This document shows positions 1 through 9,675 of a DNA stretch of 56,813 nt, one piece after another. Origin of the DNA: Symbiodinium natans (lineage: Eukaryota > Sar > Dinophyceae > Suessiales > Symbiodiniaceae); the NCBI GenBank assembly GCA_905221605.1, contig CAJNDS010002131.1, positions 589,244-646,056 of the forward strand. Reading direction: 5' to 3'. The stretch's first letter is position 1, and each line of letters opens with the position of its first letter. Both the position numbers and the translations under genes were made by a program. The notes under the pieces were generated by a model that had not been told where the DNA came from, made no database searches, and worked only from the letters and a program-made list of their open reading frames with translations.

Positions 1-30
1 CATAGGTAGCCCTGATCCGTGACGTGTGCC

Positions 31-3000
31 ATGTCGGGCACCGGCCCAGCTGATGCTTCAGCACCGACCGGGGGGATGGCAGGTGTTAGCCTGAGCCATT
101 TACCCTGGCAACAGATTCCGCGTTTCGTGCCGGGGAGCACCAATGTGGATGATTATGGAAGGCGACTGCAGTTCTTGAAGGCGCTATGGCCTCCCGAACA
201 TGTGGCTCAGTTGGGGCCACGTGCTGCATTGCAGGTGGAAGGGTCAGCCTTTCAAAAGATAAGTCGCATTGATCCGGAGCAGCTGCGCAGTGAGAAAGGA
301 GTTCAGCTCATTGTGGAGGCACTTGGTGGTGCGTGGGGTCGAACCACCGTTGAAGACAAGTACCACACCTTTGAGCAGGCAATGTTTCAGGTGCAGCAGA
401 AACCGGACGAGTCCAATGATTCGTACATTGCTCGTCACGACGCGTTCTTCGAGGAGCTTCTAAGCAAACACATCAAGCTGGAGGAGATCCGAGCCTACAT
501 CTTGCTTCGCCACAGCCAGCTTTCAGCAGAAGACAAGAAGCGTGTGGTGGTTGAGTCCAAAGGACAGCTGGACTATGACACCACTGTCAAAGCTGTCCGT
601 CTCCTTGGGTCACGGTTCTTTCATGATCTTCAGGTCCGCGGATCTTCGTCGCATAGTCGTGGCTCAGAACGCACCAAAGTCTATGACATCAACTTCGCCG
701 AGGAGGACCAGGGAGCGGACGAAGAAGTTCACTACGCAACGGAAGACGTTGATGAAGAGGCTTTGGTGGCCTACTATGTGGAGCAGAACGACGAGGATGC
801 GATCTATGTGGCGGAGTTTGAGGACCAGATCATAGAAACCATCCAGGACAGCGACCTTGCCCCGATCTTCAGTGCATACCAAGACGCACGACAGCGTCTT
901 CGTGAGAAGGCCAAAGCCCGTGGATACTGGCCGGCCAAGGGGCGCGGCAAGGGCAAGAGCAAGAAAGGAAAGAGCAACCACAAGGGAGCCCCTCGTGGCC
1001 GAACCTTAGCCGAAAGGATCGCGACATCGGCTTGCCGACTATGCGGCCAGGTGGGACACTGGAAGCGCGAGTGTCCTCAGAGACAGGACAAGACCGAGAC
1101 GACGAACCTGGCCCATCTCAGCCAAGATATTCCCGAACTTCCCGAGATCTTCCAGCACTTGCCCGAAGACACCGTCCTCTACACTGATGAGGACCCGATG
1201 ACCTGCTACTGTCCAGCGGGGTTTATGGTTCCGGGTTGGGTTAAGTGTGGAAGCCGAATTCAGTGTTTCGAGCAAGCGTGTTTTCATGTCACAGCGCCAA
1301 AGGCGCGAACATTGAGCAGCTTTAAGGAGACACTTGCAAGACGATTGTTAATGTTTGACAGGAGCCATAGGCACCAGATGCAGAATGGGAAGCAACCGCC
1401 GCCTGCGAATGGCGGAATTTTGAGCCGAGCAGAGAAGTCTGAGAGCAGGGATAGGCCCAAGATAGATCTGTGTCCTGAAGACGCTGTCTTTGTAGCTACT
1501 GTGGGTTCCGAAGGGGTCCTAGACACTGGGGCTAGTCGTACGGTTATAGGCGGGGACAGGGTAAAAGAAGTGCTTCGGGCCTTACCTGCTGAGTGCCGCA
1601 AGAACGTCAGGAAGGCAAGCTCAAGCGTGACCTTCCGTTTTGGCAACAGTGGCACGCTCTCTTCAAAACATGCTCTGCTTGTGCCATCGCCTGCAGGGAG
1701 GTGGATCCGAATTGAGGTGATTCCCGGAAGTACCCCTCTCTTAATCTCAAACCGATTGTTGCGTGAACTAGATGCCATCATCCATGTTAAGAGGGGGTTG
1801 CTTCAAGTGGGGGATAAGATGATTCCTACAAGGTTTGATGATAGGGGTTTGTCGTTAGTTGATCTTGCTGAGTTGCTTAGCCACCCATCTGATGCAGCAT
1901 ACATCACAGACAGCCCTGACCGATCCGAGCCAACAAGCAACCAACAGCATGTGGCTCCGAAGCCGCCCTCAGATCAAGACTTTCGGTCACGCTCTTCTTC
2001 TACTTCAGCGTCGTTGCCTCGTCTCTGTGTCTCTCAGGATGCCAAGCCAGCCCAAGCAGGCCATCAGTGTCCAGGAGGCGCTTGCAGCAGTCGACCTCGA
2101 CCAGCAGCTGTCCGGAGAGGAGGACACCAACCTTGTGAAGGAGAAGCTGGTGCTGGAGAAGTATCGGACTGCCACGTTCGTCAAGCCACCGGGCATCGGA
2201 ACGTTGCGCGAGTGGGGAGAAGTGGTGCTGCCCGAGGGGAAGCACAAGCAGTCGACGCATGCCCAAGTGTTCAACAAGGACATGGCGTATGCAGCTTTGA
2301 TGGCCCGAAAGACATCGTTGACGAGTCCATGGGCTTTGAGTTTCAAAAATTACTGCATTGCGCGTTTCCAGAAAGCTGCCGAGGTCAAGCACCATGGGGA
2401 GACGACTGCGCCAAAGGGCCAGAGGCCGGTCCTTCCGAAGAATCCAGATCCAACAACAGTGCCCCTCCCCGAGAACGAGGACAGCGACGATTGGAAGCTA
2501 TGTGTGACCGAGAGCGAGCCGTCGAACAAAGAGAGATCGGGGAAGCGAGCCAGTCATGCCAGCAGTTCGTCGATGACGCAGGGACGGATGCAGCTGGACA
2601 TCACCGACCAGGACCAGATGCTCATCAACACCCGTCGAGCGCTCCTGCTTCGAGAGCTCAGTCACCTCGAGCAGTTGGAGCAGCCCCGGAAGGAGGAGCA
2701 GACGGACCATGCGTGAATCCGAGCGCACCGCCTGACATCACCCGGGAGAATCTTCGCGTTTGCCATGCCATTAGAGAACGCATCTTAGAGATTGAACAAA
2801 AGCTTGCAGACCCAGTTAATGCTCCACTTTATGGCCCTGGTTCCCGATACAGACTTCCCACGGTCGATGTCATTGAAGTAAGCGCCAGTGTGGGCAATGT
2901 CGTGGGCGCCACGATCCGTAAGATGGGAGGCAAAGCTGTAGTTCTGAATCAATCCAAGGACATTGGCACCCTCAAAGATTCTCATGGCAAGCTTTGGCAG

Positions 3001-6000
3001 ATGATGTACATGTACGAGCCAAACCATCTCTTCGTGGATGTCCGACAGCCTTGGAGTAGGTCACACATCGGGGATTCAAAGGATTGTTGGCCATATGAAC
3101 TTCTACAGAACCTGTACGAGCATCAGCTTGAACATGGACGACATTTTCATCTTTGTTGTGGCCCGCAATTCTTCGAATCTGCGATGCCTGACCAGGTGGC
3201 ATCCATCCTGCAGGGAACGTTGTGTACTGTTCATCACCTACCTGAACTGGGCAAAGGACAAGCGCCGCCAGGAAACAATTTTCGCAATCGCCGAACCCTT
3301 CTTCATACCACATCCCGAAGCCTCCACGAAGCAACCGACACCCGCAAGATAGCAGCAACAATGAGCCACGCCAAGTCCAGTTCTGGCAACACGCCACCAC
3401 GAGTTCCCGAACTGCATCGGCACTTCAATATCTGTGTGGCTAAGACACTCCTTCAGAATAGGGTACAGGGGATGATGGACTATCCTTTAATGATGTCTGA
3501 GCTGTTGTTTGGTGAGACTGTGGAAGCACCTCAATCGGAGCTAGTGCAGCCTAGTGTCCAGGAAGCCAGTGGAGTGTTTAAGCGTCGCCGCCTTTTGGGG
3601 AAACAGCCCCCGCCAAGACTGTCTGGGCCAGAAGACGAGACGTGGGATAGAGTATTTCAGGAGGTAAACCCTTGGGTTCCTAAAGGTGGGAGTGTTTTCT
3701 TTGACGAAGGGGATAGTTTCGTCTCAAAGGTTCAGACGCTGGTTCCAGAGTTTGTGGTCAAACATGTTGTTGTGTGTCGTGGCACCAATCGTGTGAGACC
3801 TCCTAAAGAGGGATGGAGTTCGAGGGATATTCCTGTACGCCGAACTGTGGTAGTTAAGAGGGATGGTACAGGGATTTGTGAGGATGGGGGTGTTGAAGAA
3901 TGGGGTGCTTTGCCGCGATACAAACAGATGCGAAAAGGTATCCCAGCCAAGGTTAGCCTGACGGCCTATGGGATCCGCAACGTTAAGAGTGCTGAGGCCA
4001 ATTTTCGCGGGTCACTGGGCGCTGCTGGGTCCTCGAGTAATGTTTCCGACTCTCCAGTGGAGCCTCGTCTGCCTCTCGATATTCCTCCCGAATCGTCTGG
4101 AAGTACTGGAGTTCTAGAGGTAGGTTACCCTCCCAAAACAATCCCCAAACATGGTCCAGCATTTCTGTCCCTAACGCCAGAGGAGAAGAACGAAGTAACG
4201 AGGCTCCACAATAACCTTGGACATCCTTCGGTTGAGGTACTGACTAAGTTCATGACAGAACGTAAGGCCGAGCCCCGAATGATACAAGCTGTCCGAGATT
4301 ATGCTTGTTCCATTTGTTTAGAAACAGTACCTCAACCGCATCTTTCGAGACCTGCTTCTGTACATCTAGATGGTGATTTTGGGGATGTCATCGGCATGGA
4401 TGTAGCGTACTGGACTAATGCAGCAGGACGTAAGTTCATGTTCACCCATGTGCTAGATGAAGCGACGCTATTCCAGCAGGCTGATGCGACAGGAAGAACC
4501 CCTGAAGAGCAGTTTGAGTTTCTTGCGGATCATTGGTTTCAGTGGGCGGGCCCCTGTAAGCTTCTATACGTAGACCCTGCCGGAGAGTACACTGGGAACG
4601 TTTGGAGGGATAGGCTTCAGCAGGAGGGCATTAGGGCGCAAGTGTCAGCAGGCGAAGCCCACTGGCAGCTGGGACGTGTTGAGGCACATGGAAAGATCCT
4701 GAAGGCCATGCTGACTCGCATGGACCAACAGGAACCAATCAACTCCGATGCCGAGTTTCGTCGCAGTCTTCGACATGCAGTTCTTGCTAAAAATAGCCTT
4801 AGCAGGGTGAAGGGGTTTACTCCAGAACAGGCTGTGCTAGGGAAAATGTCAAGACTCCCAGCGTCGTTGGTCTCTGATACAGAAGCCTCTAGTCATGCCA
4901 TGGCAGCCAGTGACACTCCCGAGGGCGTGCGTTTTAGACAGGATCTTCAGCGCAGAGAACAGGCTAGGGTAGCTTTTGTGCGTTCTGACAATGATAACGC
5001 ATATCGTAGGGCGTTGCTTCGTCGTTCGCGTCCTCGGTGTCAGTCGTTTGAGCCTGGCGATTGGATCCTCTACTGGAGACGGCACACAGGGGGAACCCGC
5101 GGTGACAGGGGAAGATGGTACGGTCCGGGTCAAGTCATTTGTTCGGATCCTAAGGTGGTGTGGGTCAGTCACTGCGGGCGCCTCATTCGTGCAGCTCCAG
5201 AACAACTGCGTTCCGCATCTATGAGGGAATGGAGGGAGATAGCAGAGGGTCGCCAGGTAGAGGTTCCAGGTCAGTTAGCTCAAGACACTAGAGGGGTAGT
5301 AGATCTTCTCTCCCAAGGCGAGCTACCCTCCCGAATTGATGTGGAAACAGAAGGCGAGGCGCCAGTAGCTCAGCCTGAGGTTCTTGAAGGGGACTCCGCT
5401 CCTGTAGACATGGACCTAGGGGTAGCCGAGGGTGTAGGGCCAGCAGTTGCCGTCGTAGATCCTGAGCAGCCTGAGCATGAAGTATCGCCCACTGTCTCCA
5501 TGCAGTCTGTCCCTGAGCAAGAGACAGCTCCTGAGCCTGAAGCTTATGATGTACCGGTTCCTAGTGATGATGAGGAGTTGCTTTTCGGTGACACTGAATG
5601 TTTTCTAGCGTATCCGGAGTCAGGACAAGCTTGGGAGATTGTGCTGCATGAATCAGAAATTAAGTTTGCCGATTTGCCTTCGGCGAGCCAGTCACTACAT
5701 TTTGCGATGCTAGCCTCTGCTGAGCGCAAGAAGAGGGTCGAAGTTCGGATGCGCGACTTAACAGCTGAAGAACGGGGTTTGTTCGACAAGGCCAAGGACA
5801 AAGAGGTCAGGGCCTGGTTGGATCATAGGACCGTTCGGCGAGTAGCGCAGGGAACCTTAGATGATCGTCAGCTGATGCGCTGCCGCTGGCTTCTCACCTG
5901 GAAACCGCCGGAAAAGGAGGGAGGCCCTAAACGGGCAAAAGCTCGTCTAGTGGTATTAGGGTTTGAGGACCCCGGTCTACAGGAAATACCCAATGACGCT

Positions 6001-6615
6001 CCGACCTTAGGGAAGGATGCTAGGCAGCTTCTCATCCAAAAGGTGGTTTCAAACAGGTGGAAGCTAATTAATTTCGATATCTCCACGGCGTTCTTGCAGG
6101 GGCGCGGAGATGGCCGTAAGCTTGGAATTCGGCCGCCTGAAGAGCTCCGAGCAGCCCTCGGCATGAAGCCAGAAGATCAATGTCAGCTAGATGGTGGGGC
6201 CTATGGTAGAATAGATGCGCCCTTTCTCTGGTTCCAGACCCTCAAAGAGACTCTTGAGAAACTTGGCTTCTTGCAGAGTCCTTTCGACGCCTGTTCGTTT
6301 TCGCTTGTGACCCAAGACAAACAAGGGAAACCCAAAGTTCATGGGGTCCTAGGCGTTCATGTAGACGATGGGATCGGGGGTGGCGATGCGTACTTTTCCA
6401 GGGTGATTCAGCAGCTTAGGGACATCTATAGTTTTGGGTCGTACGAGGAAGGGGATTTCACTTTCACGGGCATTAGGTTCCGGCAGTGGGATGACTGTAG
6501 TGTTGAGATGGATCAGATCCAGTACATCGAAAAGATACAGCCGATCCATGTCAGCCGGAATCGCAGAGCCGAACCGAACGCTCCACTGTGTCTAGTACGC
6601 GGCGGTACACACTAG
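31..6615 (+). CDS. Ty1/copia-type gag-pol polyprotein, 3' end lost by frameshift
   Basis: Polyprotein of an LTR retrotransposon: Gag packages the RNA, protease cleaves, integrase inserts the cDNA and reverse transcriptase makes it. ATG at 31 follows an in-frame TAG at 7-9, so it is the likely start. Domains in order: Gag with a CCHC zinc knuckle (CX2CX4HX4C, 1033-1074); aspartic protease DTGAS (1522-1536); integrase zinc finger HX4H-X27-CX2C (4207-4317); integrase core D (4399), D (4573), E (4681), spacing exactly DD35E; reverse transcriptase with NFDIS (D at 6076) and HVDD (6358-6369). The gag-pro-int-RT order is that of copia, not gypsy. The frame ends at TAG 6613, just before the conserved YAAVHTRPDI block, which is present in another frame. 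Two internal stretches (about 2039-2716, 3241-3352) read better in frame 2. Probably a recently active but now defective copy. Confidence 0.93.
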   Translation: MSGTGPADASAPTGGMAGVSLSHLPWQQIPRFVPGSTNVDDYGRRLQFLKALWPPEHVAQLGPRAALQVEGSAFQKISRIDPEQLRSEKGVQLIVEALGGAWGRTTVEDKYHTFEQAMFQVQQKPDESNDSYIARHDAFFEELLSKHIKLEEIRAYILLRHSQLSAEDKKRVVVESKGQLDYDTTVKAVRLLGSRFFHDLQVRGSSSHSRGSERTKVYDINFAEEDQGADEEVHYATEDVDEEALVAYYVEQNDEDAIYVAEFEDQIIETIQDSDLAPIFSAYQDARQRLREKAKARGYWPAKGRGKGKSKKGKSNHKGAPRGRTLAERIATSACRLCGQVGHWKRECPQRQDKTETTNLAHLSQDIPELPEIFQHLPEDTVLYTDEDPMTCYCPAGFMVPGWVKCGSRIQCFEQACFHVTAPKARTLSSFKETLARRLLMFDRSHRHQMQNGKQPPPANGGILSRAEKSESRDRPKIDLCPEDAVFVATVGSEGVLDTGASRTVIGGDRVKEVLRALPAECRKNVRKASSSVTFRFGNSGTLSSKHALLVPSPAGRWIRIEVIPGSTPLLISNRLLRELDAIIHVKRGLLQVGDKMIPTRFDDRGLSLVDLAELLSHPSDAAYITDSPDRSEPTSNQQHVAPKPPSDQDFRSRSSSTSASLPRLCVSQDAKPAQAGHQCPGGACSSRPRPAAVRRGGHQPCEGEAGAGEVSDCHVRQATGHRNVARVGRSGAARGEAQAVDACPSVQQGHGVCSFDGPKDIVDESMGFEFQKLLHCAFPESCRGQAPWGDDCAKGPEAGPSEESRSNNSAPPRERGQRRLEAMCDRERAVEQREIGEASQSCQQFVDDAGTDAAGHHRPGPDAHQHPSSAPASRAQSPRAVGAAPEGGADGPCVNPSAPPDITRENLRVCHAIRERILEIEQKLADPVNAPLYGPGSRYRLPTVDVIEVSASVGNVVGATIRKMGGKAVVLNQSKDIGTLKDSHGKLWQMMYMYEPNHLFVDVRQPWSRSHIGDSKDCWPYELLQNLYEHQLEHGRHFHLCCGPQFFESAMPDQVASILQGTLCTVHHLPELGKGQAPPGNNFRNRRTLLHTTSRSLHEATDTRKIAATMSHAKSSSGNTPPRVPELHRHFNICVAKTLLQNRVQGMMDYPLMMSELLFGETVEAPQSELVQPSVQEASGVFKRRRLLGKQPPPRLSGPEDETWDRVFQEVNPWVPKGGSVFFDEGDSFVSKVQTLVPEFVVKHVVVCRGTNRVRPPKEGWSSRDIPVRRTVVVKRDGTGICEDGGVEEWGALPRYKQMRKGIPAKVSLTAYGIRNVKSAEANFRGSLGAAGSSSNVSDSPVEPRLPLDIPPESSGSTGVLEVGYPPKTIPKHGPAFLSLTPEEKNEVTRLHNNLGHPSVEVLTKFMTERKAEPRMIQAVRDYACSICLETVPQPHLSRPASVHLDGDFGDVIGMDVAYWTNAAGRKFMFTHVLDEATLFQQADATGRTPEEQFEFLADHWFQWAGPCKLLYVDPAGEYTGNVWRDRLQQEGIRAQVSAGEAHWQLGRVEAHGKILKAMLTRMDQQEPINSDAEFRRSLRHAVLAKNSLSRVKGFTPEQAVLGKMSRLPASLVSDTEASSHAMAASDTPEGVRFRQDLQRREQARVAFVRSDNDNAYRRALLRRSRPRCQSFEPGDWILYWRRHTGGTRGDRGRWYGPGQVICSDPKVVWVSHCGRLIRAAPEQLRSASMREWREIAEGRQVEVPGQLAQDTRGVVDLLSQGELPSRIDVETEGEAPVAQPEVLEGDSAPVDMDLGVAEGVGPAVAVVDPEQPEHEVSPTVSMQSVPEQETAPEPEAYDVPVPSDDEELLFGDTECFLAYPESGQAWEIVLHESEIKFADLPSASQSLHFAMLASAERKKRVEVRMRDLTAEERGLFDKAKDKEVRAWLDHRTVRRVAQGTLDDRQLMRCRWLLTWKPPEKEGGPKRAKARLVVLGFEDPGLQEIPNDAPTLGKDARQLLIQKVVSNRWKLINFDISTAFLQGRGDGRKLGIRPPEELRAALGMKPEDQCQLDGGAYGRIDAPFLWFQTLKETLEKLGFLQSPFDACSFSLVTQDKQGKPKVHGVLGVHVDDGIGGGDAYFSRVIQQLRDIYSFGSYEEGDFTFTGIRFRQWDDCSVEMDQIQYIEKIQPIHVSRNRRAEPNAPLCLVRGGTH
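2039..2716 (+). CDS. frame-2 ORF nested inside the copia gag-pol
   Basis: ATG 2039 to TGA 2714, 225 codons, lies between protease and integrase while frame 1 also stays open. The frame-2 product is the more protein-like of the two: a charged N-terminus (LVKEKLVLEKYRTATFVKPP), then GKHKQSTHAQVFNKDMAYAA followed by TSLTSPWALSFKNYC, and a helical C-terminus. Frame 1 here is rich in Pro, Ser, Gly, Arg and His with no recognisable pattern. The GKHK... block faintly recalls the small C-terminal domain of exonuclease-X-like proteins; this is a weak impression. It may be the true polyprotein frame displaced by compensating indels, a programmed frameshift product, or an overlapping gene. Confidence 0.6.
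   Translation: MPSQPKQAISVQEALAAVDLDQQLSGEEDTNLVKEKLVLEKYRTATFVKPPGIGTLREWGEVVLPEGKHKQSTHAQVFNKDMAYAALMARKTSLTSPWALSFKNYCIARFQKAAEVKHHGETTAPKGQRPVLPKNPDPTTVPLPENEDSDDWKLCVTESEPSNKERSGKRASHASSSSMTQGRMQLDITDQDQMLINTRRALLLRELSHLEQLEQPRKEEQTDHA
3241..3352 (+). other. second frame-2 stretch inside copia pol
   Basis: Upstream of about 3240 frame 1 reads well (DQVASILQGTLCTVHHL). From there frame 2 reads more naturally (LNWAKDKRRQETIFAIAEP) up to its TGA-free end at 3350, where frame 1 becomes convincing again (PELHRHFNICVAKTLLQNR). This suggests a second pair of small indels that happen to leave frame 1 open. Confidence 0.4.
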
Positions 6616-7390
6616 ACCTGATATAGCAGCCAAGGTTGGAATGCTTCAGTCTGCCATTGTCAGGGGCGAAGTTAGGCATCTTCTGGAGGCCAACCGCGTA
6701 TTGTTTGAAGCCAAGACTCGTCCAGTGTCTCTAATGTCGGTCCCGATTCCTGAAAGTCACCTCACATTTTGTGCCTTCTCAGATGCTTCGTTCGCTACCA
6801 CAAAAGATAATCACTCTTATCAGGGGACCCTCATAGTTGCTACGGATCATCGAATGTTGGCAAATGAGACAGCAGTCATTGTGCCCATGGCCTGGACAAG
6901 CAAGAAGATAGCGCGGGTTGTTCGTAGTACTCTCAGTGCTGAAGTTGTAGCCCTAAGTGGTTCTGTTGATAGGATGTCCTGGCTACGGCTCTTTTGGGAG
7001 TGGTTTAAGAGTCCCGACATCGACTTGACTCGGCCAGATTTGATTCTGCGTAGGTCTCCCCAGGCATCTCTGGTGACGGACTGCAAGAGCGCGTATGACA
7101 TTTCTACTCGCACTGCAGTTCCCAACTGCGTGGAACTGCGTACTCAGTTAGAGTGTCTGCTGTTGAGAGAACGTCTCCAAGAGAATTGCCAGATGAGATG
7201 GGTGAATTCACGAGCAATGCTGGCGGACTGTCTGACCAAGACTATGGATAGTACAAGTCTCCGGAAGAGTTTGTCAGAGGGAACTTATGCTCTAGTCGAC
7301 GAGGCAGAGAACCTTAGGAGTAGAGCTGGGAAGAGACAGTCGCTATCATGGCTTAAGATGAAGTCACCACAGATTTCTGAACACAAGTGA
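6596..7390 (+). pseudogene. copia RT thumb and RNase H segment, out of frame with gag-pol
   Basis: Frame 2 continues the element after the break. It begins YAAVHTRPDIAAKVG, the conserved motif at the end of copia reverse transcriptase, directly after a TAG at 6593, then runs into RNase H. RNase H acidic residues are visible: D in SDASF (6782), E in SAEVVAL (6941), D in VTDCKSAYD (7079) and D in MLADCLTK (7226). ATG 6641 is the first methionine, but the reading naturally starts upstream, so this is a separated part of the polyprotein and not a gene of its own. Roughly 15-25 residues normally found between the RR..P and LQYAAVHTRPD motifs are missing, so a deletion with a frame change is the simplest reading. 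Stop TGA at 7388. Confidence 0.9.
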
Positions 7391-7627
7391 CAAAACTTTC
7401 AAAGACAAAATTTGACGAGTGTTAATCCGCTAGATGTGCCGAGGCAACCTGTCACTTGTGCTCGCCGACCCTTTTTGTGCAGCTCGGGGGAGGGCGGGAC
7501 GAGGAAGAGAGCTTGGGAGCCAAAGGCAGGAGAGCAGGGCTCTTTAGGGTCATAGTAGGAACAGGGTTCCTTCATTCTTAGGGTCTCTTAAGGTTACTAG
7601 GGACGGCCAGGGCTACCATATTCACAT
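7391..7627 (+). other. 3' flank of the copia element with purine-rich tract, LTR not identified
   Basis: No ORF. 7483-7540 is strongly purine-rich (AGCTCGGGGGAGGGCGGGAC onward) and sits where a polypurine tract would lie before a 3' LTR. Only 18 bp of possible 5' LTR precede the start codon region in this window, so an LTR pair cannot be compared. A TTTAGGG array begins immediately after. Confidence 0.35.
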
Positions 7628-7850
7628 AGGGTTTAGGGTTTAGGGTTTAGGGTTTAGGGTTTAGGGTTTAGGGGGCAGATTTCCGGCTGGGCCTTGGCAA
7701 TTTGGGGTGGTTGAAGGGTTTCGAATTAGGGGTTTTGGGCTCAAGGGTCTGGGGTTTAACGTTTCGGGGCGTGGTTTTGGGTTTAGGGTTTAGGGTTTGG
7801 GGTTTAGGGTTTGGGGTCTGGGGTCTAGGGTTTGGAGTCTAGGGTTTGGG
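7628..7850 (+). repeat. TTTAGGG array and degenerate TTTAGGG-like sequence
   Basis: Perfect TTTAGGG units at 7628-7672, then 100 bp of G/T-rich sequence and more degenerate units at 7779-7850. Directly abuts the 3' end of the retroelement. Confidence 0.9.
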
Positions 7851-8288
7851 GCTTTTCCTTGCAAGTCGAAAGGCCTCCCTCCCCACCATAGCCCCCTAGG
7901 CTTGGGTGATGATTCAAATTCATGTCTAAATTTAGTTTTATTGATTTATTTATTATCTCATTCTTCTCATCCATCTTCATTTCATCACTATTACTCAATA
8001 CTATTCTCTGGTCTTTATTGCCCGGCAGCCACCAAATTAATTTGTGATGCTCATAGGCATTGCTTTGCTCCATTGTCTCCATTGTCCATCCAAGCAGTTT
8101 TTGTCTTTCTAATCTCTTTTGTTCACGTTTTTGTTGCTTCAGTCTCTTTTTTTCCTCTTTTTTTTAAACTCATTTCTGATGCAATACCATTGAATTTTCC
8201 GCGCGCCCGGGCTCGAACCGCAGCGCTGTCCTCGTGACTTACGCTTCTCTTGTGGCTGTTAAACCTACAAGGAGCAGCTCGGCTTGTG
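7851..8288. other. AT-rich island without gene
   Basis: About 300 bp of T-rich sequence (7910-8170) unlike anything else in the window, followed by a GC-rich 100 bp. A 146-codon ORF spans it but is mostly low-complexity read-through. No function seen. Confidence 0.4.
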
Positions 8289-9340
8289 GGGGTTTAGGGT
8301 TTAGGGTTTAGGGTTTAGGACCTTAAGCAGCTCCTTGAAAGGGGCCCTCTGAGCCCTAAACCCCCCCCCCCCCGCAAACGTGAGGCTCGTTGGGGTTGAG
8401 GGTCGAACCGTAAACCCGAAACCCTCAAACCCCTGAAGGCTTGTGGTGTTCAGGGGGGCTTAGGTGAGCGTGGGCTTTGTGGCTGGGGGTCTTGGATGCG
8501 GGGTTCTTGGGCCCATGGCTTGCCCCAGATACCCCAAAACCCCAAAACCCCAAAAGCCCAAAAGCCCAAAAGCCCAAAAGCCCAAAAGCCCAAAAGCCCA
8601 AAACCCCAAAACCCCAAAACCCCAAAACCCCAAAACCCCAAGACCCCAAGACCCCAAAAACCCCAAAAACCCCAAGACCCCAAGACCCCAAGACCCCAAG
8701 ACCCCAAAACCCCAAAACCCCAAAACCCCAAAGCCCCAAAACCAAAAACATCACAAACCGAAAACACCAAGAAACCAAAACCCTCAACCCCGAACCCGAA
8801 ACCCTCAATCGCAGTGCTTAAAAGCCCCCTGCAATGGGACCCCCTTTATGGCATAAAGGCCCTTGGCCCTAATGTCGGCAGAGTTAGCCCTAAGCCCCAA
8901 AGCCTTAAACCTGAAGTCTACCCCCCCTCCCCCCCCCCCTTGACACCCACGCGCTTAGAACTTCAAAGCCTTAGACGCCCTACCATATCTGGGGTTGTAT
9001 AAAAAGCCCGCGCATTCAATTTATGAAAGGAGCTGCCCTGAGCGTTTGGGGCAGTGCCCCTGACTCGTAAAACGATAATCAAGAAAAAACGATAGCGTTA
9101 TGAAACAGCCTGATTGCTGCAAAGACAACACCAGTAGTAAGCCTGTACTACAAATCAACGAAAATCCCGCCGGCTCACAGGGACGGCGGTTCCAGTACTA
9201 AGCTTGTACTACAATCAACGAAATTATCGGTTCTAAGGCATGAAGTTGTAGGTTGTTCCACAAAACCCTGTAAAACGATAATCAAGAAGAAAAAACGATA
9301 ACCCTAGAACGGATGAATAGATTTATAACGAGGTTTTTAT
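8289..9340. repeat. CCCAAAA-type minisatellite between unique flanks
   Basis: A short TTTAGGG array (8289-8320), then units of CCCCAAAA, CCCAAAAG and CCCCAAGA at 8520-8750. 9000-9340 is unique with two similar motifs (ccagtactaagcttgtactacaa at 9190 and ccagtagtaagcctgtactacaaa at 9132, plus two copies of aaacgataatcaagaa), i.e. a small degenerate duplication. ORFs over the minisatellite are artefacts. Confidence 0.75.
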
Positions 9341-9675
9341 ACAACCCCATCTGGCTTTAGAGTCTGGGCAGGGTCTATGATGCTGCTGGCCGCTTCCAGA
9401 GGGGGGGTTGGCCTTGCAAGGTGCAGGAAGCTTGCGAGGTCAAATCCCAAACCGCCCTAAACCCTAAACGCTAAAACCTAGGCCCTAAACCCTAAACCCT
9501 AAACCCTAAACCCTAAACCCTAAACCCTAAACCCTAAACCCTAAACCCTAAACCCTAAACCCTAAACCCTAAACCCTAAACCCTAAACCCCTCGAGCTGG
9601 GAGAGCTGAGGATACATATCTACTAGCCTTCTTCGGCAGCTGAGCAGAGCTCTTGCACCTGCCAGCCAGCTGCAG
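9341..9675 (-). repeat. CCCTAAA array and following island
   Basis: Long CCCTAAA array at 9471-9592 after 110 bp of unique sequence. The island 9592-9676 is flanked CCCTAAA / TTTAGGG and is open on the minus strand (LAGRCKSSAQLPKKASRYVS, after CTGCAG), which could be a minus-strand exon; weak. Confidence 0.6.

Noticed and set aside
1-18. Spliced-leader relic or 5' LTR end before the copia ORF
   Set aside because: Only 18 bases are available and they do not match the dinoflagellate spliced-leader 3' end.
664-5205. Minus-strand and alternative-frame ORFs over the copia element
   Set aside because: Shadows of gag-pol; no domain and no independent signals, apart from the two frame-2 stretches reported.
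8205-8225. tRNA gene on the minus strand, suggested by GGTTCGAGCCCGGG
   Set aside because: T-arm pairs only partly and no A-box, anticodon arm or matching acceptor strand is found upstream. A SINE fragment remains possible.
8425-9002. ORFs of 87-168 codons on both strands (PKTPKPQNPK, GFWGFGVLG)
   Set aside because: Read-through of the CCCCAAAA minisatellite; no complexity.
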